A DNA stretch of 5,246 nucleotides, from NCBI GenBank assembly GCA_964388085.1, contig CAYLZW010000382.1:1-5246 (forward strand). Direction: 5' to 3'. The position numbers were made by a program, and so were the translations under genes. Positions within the stretch are counted from its first letter, which is position 1. Each line of letters begins with the position of its first letter. The DNA is from CAYLZW01 sp964388085. GTDB lineage: Bacteria > Myxococcota > UBA727 > CAYLZW01. The notes below the pieces were generated by a model that did no database searches, was not told the origin of the DNA, and was given only the letters and a program-made list of their open reading frames with translations. Of the stretch, positions 1 through 5,229 are shown in pieces.

Positions 1-28
1 ACCCCGAAGGCTCCTGGAGGACTCGTGA
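1..28 (+). CDS. C-terminal tail of an upstream gene (partial)
   Basis: In the frame of bases 2-28 the sequence reads P-R-R-L-L-E-D-S and then TGA at 26-28. That stop overlaps the GTG start of the next gene in the arrangement GTGA, a common translational-coupling overlap. Only eight codons are visible, so the product cannot be identified. The frame of the following gene is also open to the left edge, so a longer version of that gene remains a formal alternative. The overlap plus the Shine-Dalgarno sequence at 16-20 favour a separate upstream gene. Confidence 0.4.
16..21 (+). promoter_or_regulatory. Ribosome binding site for the DUF4388 gene
   Basis: GGAGGA at 16-21 lies three bases before the GTG at 25. 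The core GGAGG is a near-perfect Shine-Dalgarno sequence at slightly short spacing. It decides the start, because the frame itself stays open to the window edge, and it lies inside the last codons of the upstream gene. Confidence 0.65.
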
Positions 29-1266
29 GCGAGCGCGTGGGTTTCGTGCGGCAGGGCGGCAGCCTCGTCGAGGAAGGCGAGGGCGGCGCGCTCGAGGGCG
101 TCGTCGAGGAGGGCAAGCCGCTGCAGGTGGCGGTGCGCGCCAAGGGCCTGTTCGTCCTCGAGGCGGCCGAGTGGGGACGGCCGCGCTCGCCGTGGCTCGC
201 GGCCTCGCTGGAGCTGGTGCCGCCCATGGCGCTCGCGTCGCTCGCCGTGTCCGCGAAGCTGACCGGCGCCCTCGAGGTGCGCACCGAGCAGAGCGCGCGC
301 CGCCTGTTCTTCGAGGAGGGACAGTTCACCGGCGGACGTTCGAGCACGCTCGAGGACAGCTTCGGACAGATCCTCTGGCGCGCCGGCCGCCTGTCACTCG
401 ATCAGCTCCTCATCGCCGTCGAGGAGGCCAAGGCGGGCGAGAAGCGCATCGGCCGCATCCTCATCGACCTCGGCTACCTGACGCAGAGCGAGCTCAGGCC
501 CTTTCTCCGTCGTCAGGCGGAGGCGATCTTCGAGGCCGCGTGCGTCGTCGATCGCGGCCACGCGTCCTTCCATGGCGGCCTCACGAACCCGAACCCCATC
601 CGCTTCTTCGGCCTGACGCGCGACCTGCTCGAGCGCGTGCGCGACGCCGTGGACGAGACCGAAGCGCTGCGCCGAAAGCTCGGTGACCTCGACGCCCTGT
701 TCGCGGTCGTCGGCGCGAGCGAGGGCAGACACGCGGAGCAGCGCCTCGGCGAGGCGGAGACGGCGGTGCTGCAGCTCTTGTCCTCGACGAAGGGGGCGCC
801 GCTGCCCGGGCGCCAGCTGCTCGCCAAGAGCGGGCTCGGCGAGCTCGACGGGCTGCGCGCGTTGGCGAACCTGGTGAGCGGCGGCCTCGTGCGCGCCGAG
901 CGGCCGGATGCGTCCTCGCCCCAAGAGCACGACCGCATGGAGGCCATGTGCGCGCTGCTGAACCGCGTCGTCGAGGAGCTGCAGAGCGCCGGCTTCGGTC
1001 TGGTCGACGAGGTCGCCCACTTCGCGGAGGAGCCGCCCGCCGACGCGCCGCCCGCTTTGACGTTGTTTCGTCTCGATCAGGCCGCGAGCCCGACGACGCT
1101 GCTCGATCTCGCCGCGCGCGCGAGCCCGCCGGTGCCGCGCCAGGAGGTCGAGCGTGCCCTGAGCGCGCTGCTCGACTTCGCGCTCTTCCACGCGCGCGAC
1201 ACGCTGCCCGCCGAGGTCTCCCGCCAGCTCGACGAGCGCGCGGCACAGCTCAACAGCGCGCGCTGA
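25..1266 (+). CDS. DUF4388 (PATAN-like) domain protein with C-terminal winged-helix-like region
   Basis: This 413-residue protein is probably cytoplasmic; it has no signal peptide or membrane segment. Residues about 66-190 match the DUF4388 pattern: a short strand-rich start (KLTGALEV, about 78-85), the RRLFFEEGQFTGGRS segment (about 92-106), then helices with LWRAGRLSLDQL and RIGRILIDLGYLTQSEL, ending in a glutamine-containing helix (FLRRQAEAIFEA) and an aromatic/glycine stretch. DUF4388 proteins are frequent in Myxococcota and are generally thought to be regulatory or protein-interaction modules; no enzyme residues are evident. Residues about 244-291 (ETAVLQLL through LANLVSGGLVRAE) look like a winged-helix or similar small helical fold, an arrangement common in this group. 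The last 120 residues are helical and rich in Ala, Leu and Glu. The GTG start is supported by GGAGGA three bases upstream and by the GTGA overlap with the preceding gene. The following gene starts 10 bases after the stop, so the two are probably one operon. The exact role is unknown. Confidence 0.9.
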   Translation: MSERVGFVRQGGSLVEEGEGGALEGVVEEGKPLQVAVRAKGLFVLEAAEWGRPRSPWLAASLELVPPMALASLAVSAKLTGALEVRTEQSARRLFFEEGQFTGGRSSTLEDSFGQILWRAGRLSLDQLLIAVEEAKAGEKRIGRILIDLGYLTQSELRPFLRRQAEAIFEAACVVDRGHASFHGGLTNPNPIRFFGLTRDLLERVRDAVDETEALRRKLGDLDALFAVVGASEGRHAEQRLGEAETAVLQLLSSTKGAPLPGRQLLAKSGLGELDGLRALANLVSGGLVRAERPDASSPQEHDRMEAMCALLNRVVEELQSAGFGLVDEVAHFAEEPPADAPPALTLFRLDQAASPTTLLDLAARASPPVPRQEVERALSALLDFALFHARDTLPAEVSRQLDERAAQLNSAR

Positions 1267-1270
1267 GAGG
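1265..1270 (+). promoter_or_regulatory. Ribosome binding site for the CinA-like gene
   Basis: GAGAGG overlaps the stop codon of the preceding gene and lies six bases before the ATG at 1277. Placement inside the TGA suggests translational coupling. It supports this ATG over the in-frame ATG at residue 9, which would cut too close to the first strand of the fold. Confidence 0.55.
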
Positions 1271-1276
1271 TCCGCC

Positions 1277-2041
1277 ATGCACACCACCACCACCGCCGGC
1301 ATGGTCGTCATCGGCGACGAGATCCTGACCGGTAAGGTGCTCGACGAGAACACCTTCACGCTCGCGCGCGTGCTCTTTGGACGCGGCGTCGTGCTCTCGC
1401 GGGTGGAGACCATCCCCGACGACATCGAGGACATCGCGCGCACGGTGCGTCGCATGTCCGCCGCCTACACCTGGGTGTTCACCTCGGGCGGCATCGGGCC
1501 GACGCACGACGACAGGACGTACGAGGGCGTGGCGCGCGCGTTCGATCGCAAGCTCGCCTACCGCGAGGACGTGCTCGCGCGCATGGAGGAGCACCATCAG
1601 GCGCTCGGCAAAGGGCCGCTCAACGACGCGCGCAAGCGCATGGCGCTGATGCCCGAGGGTTGCCAGCTCTTACAGGGGCCTGCGCCGCTGTGGGTGCCGG
1701 TCGTCGTCGTCGAGAACGTGCACGTGCTGCCGGGCGTGCCGACGCTGTTCGAGAGCATGCTGAGCGGCATTCAAGAGCGTTTCAGCGGCGTGTTGCGACA
1801 CCGCGTGCTGCTCTACACGGACGGCTACGAGGGCGACATCGCCGACGCGCTCGCGCGGGAGCAGGCAGCGCATCCACAGGTGGCGATCGGCAGTTACCCG
1901 CAATACGGCAGCGAGAAACACCCGGCGCAGAAGCGCTACAACGTCATGGTGACGATCGAGGGAGAGGACGCCGCGCTCGTCGAGGAGATGGCGAGCAGGC
2001 TCGAGCGCGACATCGTCGCGAGCCGCGAGCCGCCGCGCTGA
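1277..2041 (+). CDS. Stand-alone CinA N-terminal-type protein (MoCF/molybdopterin-binding fold, COG1058-like)
   Basis: This 254-residue cytoplasmic protein carries the hallmarks of the MoCF_biosynth fold of CinA and of the MPTb domain of eukaryotic FAD synthase. They are the first strand VVIGDEILTGKVLDENT (residues 10-26), the loop TSGGIGPTHDDRT (69-81) and LPGVP (151-155). Full-length CinA adds a C-terminal nicotinamide-mononucleotide deamidase domain of about 150 residues, which is absent. Instead, residues about 175-250 contain Y-E-G-D-I-A, GSYP (205-208) and a closing helix, which resembles the tail of the FLAD1 MPTb domain as I recall it. Family members have nucleotide pyrophosphatase activity on substrates such as ADP-ribose or FAD, so a housekeeping hydrolase role is the best guess; molybdopterin biosynthesis is less likely because no moa/moe neighbour is seen. 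The ATG has GAGAGG six bases upstream. It follows the DUF4388 gene by 10 bases, so co-transcription is likely. Its stop faces the convergent minus-strand gene with only 10 bases between. The family call is firm; the substrate is inferred. Confidence 0.92.
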   Translation: MHTTTTAGMVVIGDEILTGKVLDENTFTLARVLFGRGVVLSRVETIPDDIEDIARTVRRMSAAYTWVFTSGGIGPTHDDRTYEGVARAFDRKLAYREDVLARMEEHHQALGKGPLNDARKRMALMPEGCQLLQGPAPLWVPVVVVENVHVLPGVPTLFESMLSGIQERFSGVLRHRVLLYTDGYEGDIADALAREQAAHPQVAIGSYPQYGSEKHPAQKRYNVMVTIEGEDAALVEEMASRLERDIVASREPPR

Positions 2042-2051
2042 GCGCTCGTCG

Positions 2052-3257
2052 TCACTCGGCGTAGAGGACGTCGATGTCCGCCACCTGGACGCCGCCGCCC
2101 TGGATGTGGACGCGGCCGTCGCGCGCGTAGCCCCCGACGGGGATGAGCTCGGTCTCGCCCGAGCCGACGTTGTACGACGGCGAGCGCCAGGTGCCCTCGT
2201 CGCTCTTCATCGACACCGAGCCGGACGCCATGCCGCCGTTGTCCGTCCAGCGCACCATGAGGGCGGCGATCTTGCGATCGGGATCGACCGCGTAGCCGTC
2301 GGAGGCCGGCTTCTCGAAGGCGTACGACTTGTGGATGCGCGTCTTCTCGGCGTGGTCCGGGATGTAGATGGGCTTCACCCAGGACAGCTCCATGGCGATC
2401 TCGCGGTCCTTCTCCCAGGGCTTCCTGTTCTCGTGCAGCGGCGTCATGCGCAGCATGCAGCCCTCGGGGAGCTTGCCGCGCGGCAGGCGCTCGTAGCCGT
2501 TCGAGATGTTGTCGGTCTCGGGGTAGCCCGACGACTCGGCGCTGTGGGCGTCGTGCACGTGAAAGTCGAGGAACTTCTTGCCGATGTCGTGCACCCGCCC
2601 GTCGGGGAAGAGGACCTCGACCTTCACGCGGATGGGGTTGTTCACCCAGGGGGAGTGGTGGTCGCCCTCGCGCTTGATGTCGACCTCCCCGCGCTTCTCG
2701 CGCGCCAGGAGCGCGTGCCACTCGTCGCCGCGTACGGTCTTCCACTCGTACGAGCCCTTCTCGCGGTAGTTGAACTCGAGGTCCTTGAGCTTGCGCGTGT
2801 CCTGGAACTTCACCTCGATGAGGTGCAGCTCCTTGCCCTCGAGCGGGATCAGCACCGACTGCTTGTCGGCGATGTTCCGCTCGGCGCTCGGCACCTGGAA
2901 GAGGCGGGTGGCGGCATCCGGCGCCGAGGGCGAGCCGAGCACGACCGGATCCTTCACCGCCTTGGCGCCGCCCGTCAGCTGCGAGGTGCGCAGGCCCACA
3001 GGGCTATAGCCCCCGCCCGAGAGCGCCGCGGCGACGCCGACGGCCGCCTGGTGCACGAGGAAGGTGCGCAGGGTGGACAGCGCCTCGACGTCGCCGAAGC
3101 GGTCTGGGCTCGCCTTCAGGACGGCGAGCGCCTGATCGATCTCCGCCGTCGTGACCGTGCCGTCCGGGGCGCCCGCGCCGGCGAGCTTGTCGGCCATCTC
3201 CGCCGCCTTGCGCAGCGCGGGCTGAGAGAGCTGGGCGATCGAGGCCTTCGTGACCAT
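2052..3257 (-). CDS. Hypothetical protein, 401 residues, with a degenerate EF-hand-like N-terminus and a strand-rich body
   Basis: I do not recognise a family. There is no signal peptide or long hydrophobic segment, so a cytoplasmic location (or export by a non-Sec route) is expected. Residues about 5-70 are helical. Within them residues 28-39 (AGAPDGTVTTAE) resemble a 12-residue EF-hand loop: Asp at position 5, Gly at 6, Val at 8 and Glu at 12 are kept, but positions 1 and 3 are Ala, so calcium binding is doubtful. A low-complexity Gly/Ala/Ser stretch (71-115) leads to a larger part (about 115-401) rich in alternating hydrophobic and charged residues and in Trp, Tyr and His, as in a beta-sandwich. 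It includes GDHHSPWVNNP (198-208), a His-rich FHVHDAH (232-238) and a Gly-rich end (GGGVQVADIDVLYAE). There is one cysteine (267). The ATG is supported by GGAG five bases upstream. Balanced residue use marks this as the real gene rather than the Arg/Ala/Val-rich open frame opposite it. It lies 113 bases downstream of the membrane-anchored gene on the same strand and converges on the CinA-like gene. Confidence 0.85.
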   Translation of the reverse strand: MVTKASIAQLSQPALRKAAEMADKLAGAGAPDGTVTTAEIDQALAVLKASPDRFGDVEALSTLRTFLVHQAAVGVAAALSGGGYSPVGLRTSQLTGGAKAVKDPVVLGSPSAPDAATRLFQVPSAERNIADKQSVLIPLEGKELHLIEVKFQDTRKLKDLEFNYREKGSYEWKTVRGDEWHALLAREKRGEVDIKREGDHHSPWVNNPIRVKVEVLFPDGRVHDIGKKFLDFHVHDAHSAESSGYPETDNISNGYERLPRGKLPEGCMLRMTPLHENRKPWEKDREIAMELSWVKPIYIPDHAEKTRIHKSYAFEKPASDGYAVDPDRKIAALMVRWTDNGGMASGSVSMKSDEGTWRSPSYNVGSGETELIPVGGYARDGRVHIQGGGVQVADIDVLYAE

Positions 3258-3262
3258 GTCTG

Positions 3263-3266
3263 CTCC
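3263..3266 (-). promoter_or_regulatory. Ribosome binding site for the 401-residue hypothetical gene
   Basis: On the minus strand GGAG is followed by five bases (CAGAC) and the ATG at 3257-3255. The spacing is ideal and fixes the start. Confidence 0.65.
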
Positions 3267-3273
3267 AAGGGGC

Positions 3274-3285
3274 CGCGGATCCGCG
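3274..3285. promoter_or_regulatory. Perfect 12-bp palindrome in the leader of the hypothetical gene (possible operator)
   Basis: CGCGGATCCGCG is fully self-complementary. It lies 7 bases upstream of the GGAG of the minus-strand gene, and about 20 bases downstream of a possible -10 box at 3305-3310. That location would suit a repressor operator or a small hairpin near the ribosome site. GC-rich short palindromes also arise by chance in DNA of this composition, so the regulatory reading is an inference. Confidence 0.35.
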
Positions 3286-3304
3286 ACACAACAGGTGCCG
3301 CCCC

Positions 3305-3310
3305 ATCATA
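3305..3310 (-). promoter_or_regulatory. Possible -10 box in front of the hypothetical gene
   Basis: The minus strand reads TATGAT here, five of six matches to the housekeeping -10 consensus, in otherwise very GC-rich sequence and 48 bases before the ATG. No convincing -35 stands 16-18 bases upstream; the best is TCGACC at about 19 bases. The box sits within a short inverted repeat, CCCAT-CAT-ATGGG (3302-3314). A promoter here would let the hypothetical gene be transcribed apart from the larger gene upstream. The rest of the 113-bp gap (3258-3370) shows no convincing terminator or small gene. Confidence 0.35.
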
Positions 3311-3370
3311 TGGGCGTGCTCGCCGCTTTGGTCGAGAGGGGCGTCAGTTCTTCACGCTGCAGGTCGCGGG

Positions 3371-4921
3371 CTACGGGCGCTCGGCGTCGAGCACCGCGTC
3401 GGACGGCGCGCCCTCCGGAGGCAGCACGGGGCGGCCGAAGGGATCCCAGCGCTGCACCGTGACCGCGCCGCTCGCGTCGACGAGGGACTGCCGCTGCAGT
3501 TGGCCGTTCTCCCAATAGCGCCGGTCGGGAGCGGAGACCTCGTCGTCCCGATAGCTGACCTCCTCGAGCAGGTAGCCGGTCGTCTGGAACCACACCCGCG
3601 CGGGCCCCTGGCGCCGGCCCGCGCGGTCCACGCAGGACGCCTCGGTGGTGCCCATGGACGTCGTCACGCGACGAGGTTTCGTAGCGCGGGGGCAGGGCAG
3701 CGCATCGAGCCGTGGCGGCGCCGACAACGGGACGCGCACGGCCGCCCGGCGCAGCGCGTCGTCGCCGTCGCTCCCGTCGTAGACGCGCTGGGCGAGGCCC
3801 TTGGCGACCTCGAACGCGCCGAGCCTCGACGCGACGCCGGCGGCGGCGAGGGCGACCTTCGGCTGCTCGCCGAAGCGCTCGGAGGCGGCGCGCACGAGCT
3901 CGAGCCAAGCGGCGGCGTTCGCGGCGTCCGGCGGCGCGACCGCGAGCAGGGAGCCTGCTTCCTCGAGGAGGCGCTGGGCGACGCGCCCGCTCGCGCCAAA
4001 GCGCCAGGCCCGCCGCCACAGCTCGATGGCCTGCTGGGGCTCGCCGCGCACGACGGCGAGCTCGCCGCGGAGCAGGTGCAGCTCCACGGCCTGCGCGAGC
4101 CTCCGGCTCGACGGGGTGGACGGCGCGGAGGGGGCGGGCGGCGCGCCGGCGGCGGCAGCGGCGGCGAGGAGCCCCGCCTTGGCCTCGTCCCACAGCGCCT
4201 CGATGGGGCCCACGCGCGCGAGCCCCTTGTCGAGGATGACGCCGGCCTCGTCGAGCCGGCCGCGCTGCCACGCCGAGCGCGCCGCCCACAGGCAGGCGTC
4301 GATGTCGCCGCCGCTGCAGGTGTCGTGCGCCGTCTCGGCGAAGGCGGCCCAGAGCGCGCCGCGATCGATGATCTCCCCGAGCTCGAGGCTGTCCACGACG
4401 TCGTCGGCGGCCCCGCGCCACTTCGCGGGCGCGCCGCCGCGCACGGAGATCTCGAGGCGCGCCAAGGCGCCGCCGGCGACCGCCACTGCGAGCACGGAGG
4501 TAGCCTCGCCGACGTCGCTGCGCGCGACGAAGCCGGGGTGCGTGCCGAAGCGCCGCTCGCGCACGGCGGCCCCCGGCTCGTCGGCGAGCAGCGCGAGCTG
4601 CAGCTCCTTCAGGGTCTTTTCCGCGGCCGGGCCAAGGAGCACCTCCTCGAGCGGCGTGAGCTCGAGCGAGAGCGCCATGGCGTCGTAGCTGATGGCGCCC
4701 ACGACGAGCTTCACGTCGCCGTCCGCGTCGAAGGTCACGCGCGCGGGCAGGCTCTGGGGCACGGAGATCCGCGCCGGCCCGACGCTGACCGGCGCCGCGG
4801 CGGCGCTCGCGAGCTGCCAGCCGATCCACTCCCGAGCGCTGAAGGCGAGGAAGAGAGCCAGCCCCGAGAGCGCCAGGGTGACGACGAGCGCGGGCCTCTT
4901 GTACAGCGGCTTCGGGTTCAC
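3371..4921 (-). CDS. Membrane-anchored protein: PsbP/DcrB-like segment, TPR/Sel1-like helices, C-terminal MORN_2 (YwqK-like) region
   Basis: This is about 516 residues from the GTG at 4921. Lys4, Lys8 and Arg9 precede a hydrophobic segment (11-29), predicting a signal anchor with the body in the periplasm; there is no lipobox. Residues about 45-182 look like an alpha/beta domain of PsbP/DcrB type (ISVPQSL at 52-58, THPGFVARSDVGEATSVLAVAV at 127-148, W168, DDVVDSLEL at 173-181); this is a weak shape-based call. Residues 197-235 have a C-x7-C helix pair (Cys202, Cys210) and GRLDEA, like cysteine-bearing Sel1/TPR repeats. After an Ala/Pro/Ser linker (251-272), helices at about 275-310 and 355-382 look TPR-like (LLRGELAVVRGEPQQAIELWRRA). 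Residues 430-497 resemble MORN_2 repeats (GPARVWF, GYLLEEVSYRDD, YWENGQLQRQSLVD). The role is probably structural or protein-binding in the envelope; no catalytic site is seen. Start choice: the GTG has AGGA five bases upstream, while the in-frame ATG at 4933 (520 residues) has no purine-rich site. A longer open frame reaches 5233, but its first 100 residues look non-coding. The hypothetical gene follows 113 bases downstream. Confidence 0.85.
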   Translation of the reverse strand: MNPKPLYKRPALVVTLALSGLALFLAFSAREWIGWQLASAAAAPVSVGPARISVPQSLPARVTFDADGDVKLVVGAISYDAMALSLELTPLEEVLLGPAAEKTLKELQLALLADEPGAAVRERRFGTHPGFVARSDVGEATSVLAVAVAGGALARLEISVRGGAPAKWRGAADDVVDSLELGEIIDRGALWAAFAETAHDTCSGGDIDACLWAARSAWQRGRLDEAGVILDKGLARVGPIEALWDEAKAGLLAAAAAAGAPPAPSAPSTPSSRRLAQAVELHLLRGELAVVRGEPQQAIELWRRAWRFGASGRVAQRLLEEAGSLLAVAPPDAANAAAWLELVRAASERFGEQPKVALAAAGVASRLGAFEVAKGLAQRVYDGSDGDDALRRAAVRVPLSAPPRLDALPCPRATKPRRVTTSMGTTEASCVDRAGRRQGPARVWFQTTGYLLEEVSYRDDEVSAPDRRYWENGQLQRQSLVDASGAVTVQRWDPFGRPVLPPEGAPSDAVLDAERP

Positions 4922-4926
4922 GGCGT

Positions 4927-4930
4927 TCCT
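4927..4930 (-). promoter_or_regulatory. Ribosome binding site that favours the GTG start of the membrane-anchored gene
   Basis: The minus strand reads GAGGAACGCC then GTG. AGGA (4930-4927) is five bases before the GTG at 4921-4919. The alternative ATG at 4933-4931 is preceded by pyrimidine/GC-rich sequence without a Shine-Dalgarno match. The choice changes the protein by only four residues. Confidence 0.5.
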
Positions 4931-4979
4931 CATGGCGCGGCGGGCAGGCGATAGCCCAGACGATCCCGGGTCACTTAGG

Positions 4980-5000
4980 AAAAAGCGCCGCACGAGCGGC
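4980..5000 (-). terminator. Small hairpin followed by T5, possible attenuator or weak terminator in the leader
   Basis: On the minus strand GCCGC-TCGT-GCGGC (5000-4987) forms a five-pair GC stem with a four-base loop, followed after GC by TTTTT (4984-4980). This is the shape of an intrinsic terminator but with a short stem. It sits about 60 bases before the start of the membrane-anchored gene, so it would act as an attenuator or stop stray transcription entering from the right. The short stem keeps confidence low. Confidence 0.25.
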
Positions 5001-5008
5001 CACACGGG

Positions 5009-5025
5009 GATCGAAAAAATCGACC
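5009..5025 (-). repeat. Short inverted repeat around an A6/T6 tract
   Basis: TCGA (5011-5014) and TCGA (5020-5023) flank AAAAA. In minus-strand RNA the arms extend to GGUCGA and UCGAUC with one G-U pair around a five-U loop. It lies just upstream of the hairpin at 4980-5000, in the probable leader of the membrane-anchored gene. It could be RNA structure, a protein site or chance. Confidence 0.25.
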
Positions 5026-5176
5026 GAGATCCGCAATCGCTGCAGCGCAGGGTGTGAAACCTGCGCGCCTGGGGGCGGCTTCCTATGATGCACGAACCTT
5101 GCGCCAGGCGCGGGTCTCCCCCTGAAAGTTTCTTCGAGACGGCTCTGACGCGGCGCGGCAAGTGCCGAACGTAAAA

Positions 5177-5190
5177 CGGGAACGTTCCCG
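5177..5190. promoter_or_regulatory. Perfect 14-bp palindrome CGGGAACGTTCCCG (candidate operator)
   Basis: Every base pairs with its mirror, with no central spacer. It ends 10 bases before the TTGACA of the rightward promoter candidate, a position typical of activator or upstream repressor sites. The core GAACGTTC contains the hexamer GAACGT, which recurs directly at 5167-5172 and in inverted form at 5234-5239, so the site may belong to a small cluster. I cannot name the regulator; it does not match the myxobacterial LexA box that I know. Confidence 0.5.
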
Positions 5191-5200
5191 AGAGCCGGGC

Positions 5201-5229
5201 TTGACACGGATTTTGCGAGTGGGTAGCCC
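5201..5229 (+). promoter_or_regulatory. Candidate housekeeping-type promoter reading out of the right edge
   Basis: TTGACA (5201-5206) is a perfect -35 hexamer. After exactly 17 bases comes TAGCCC (5224-5229), which keeps only the first T and A of the -10 consensus. Weak GC-rich -10 boxes are usual in high-GC bacteria. Transcription would start near 5236, and its gene would lie beyond the window. The palindrome at 5177-5190 lies just upstream and an ACGTTC half-site at 5234-5239 lies near the start point. Confidence 0.45.

Noticed and set aside
394..1455. 353-residue minus-strand open frame over the DUF4388 and CinA-like genes
   Set aside because: It is an Arg/Ala/Glu-rich shadow that crosses two well-supported genes on the other strand.
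2006..2020. Hairpin CGCGAC-ATC-GTCGCG near the end of the CinA-like gene as a terminator
   Set aside because: It lies inside coding sequence, has a short stem and is not followed by a T tract.
2106..3518. 470-residue plus-strand open frame opposite the hypothetical gene
   Set aside because: Its composition is dominated by Arg, Ala, Val, Leu and His, typical of an antisense shadow in high-GC DNA. The minus-strand frame has balanced residues and a ribosome site.
3431..3634. MORN_2/YwqK-like region as evidence of a toxin-antitoxin system
   Set aside because: The YwqK antitoxin label is a broad automatic name. There is no small toxin-like gene beside it, and the region is part of a large anchored protein.
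4106..4171. GC-rich triplet run as a DNA repeat element
   Set aside because: It encodes the Ala/Pro/Ser linker of the membrane-anchored protein (residues 251-272) and is explained by codon choice.
3500..4954. 484-residue plus-strand open frame opposite the membrane-anchored gene
   Set aside because: It is very rich in Arg, Gly and Ala, with no domain pattern. The minus-strand frame has a membrane segment and repeat-like domains.
5088..5174. Small plus-strand open frame of 28 codons in the right intergenic region
   Set aside because: It has no ribosome site or promoter ahead of it, and its Arg/Pro/Ser/Thr-rich sequence shows nothing gene-like.
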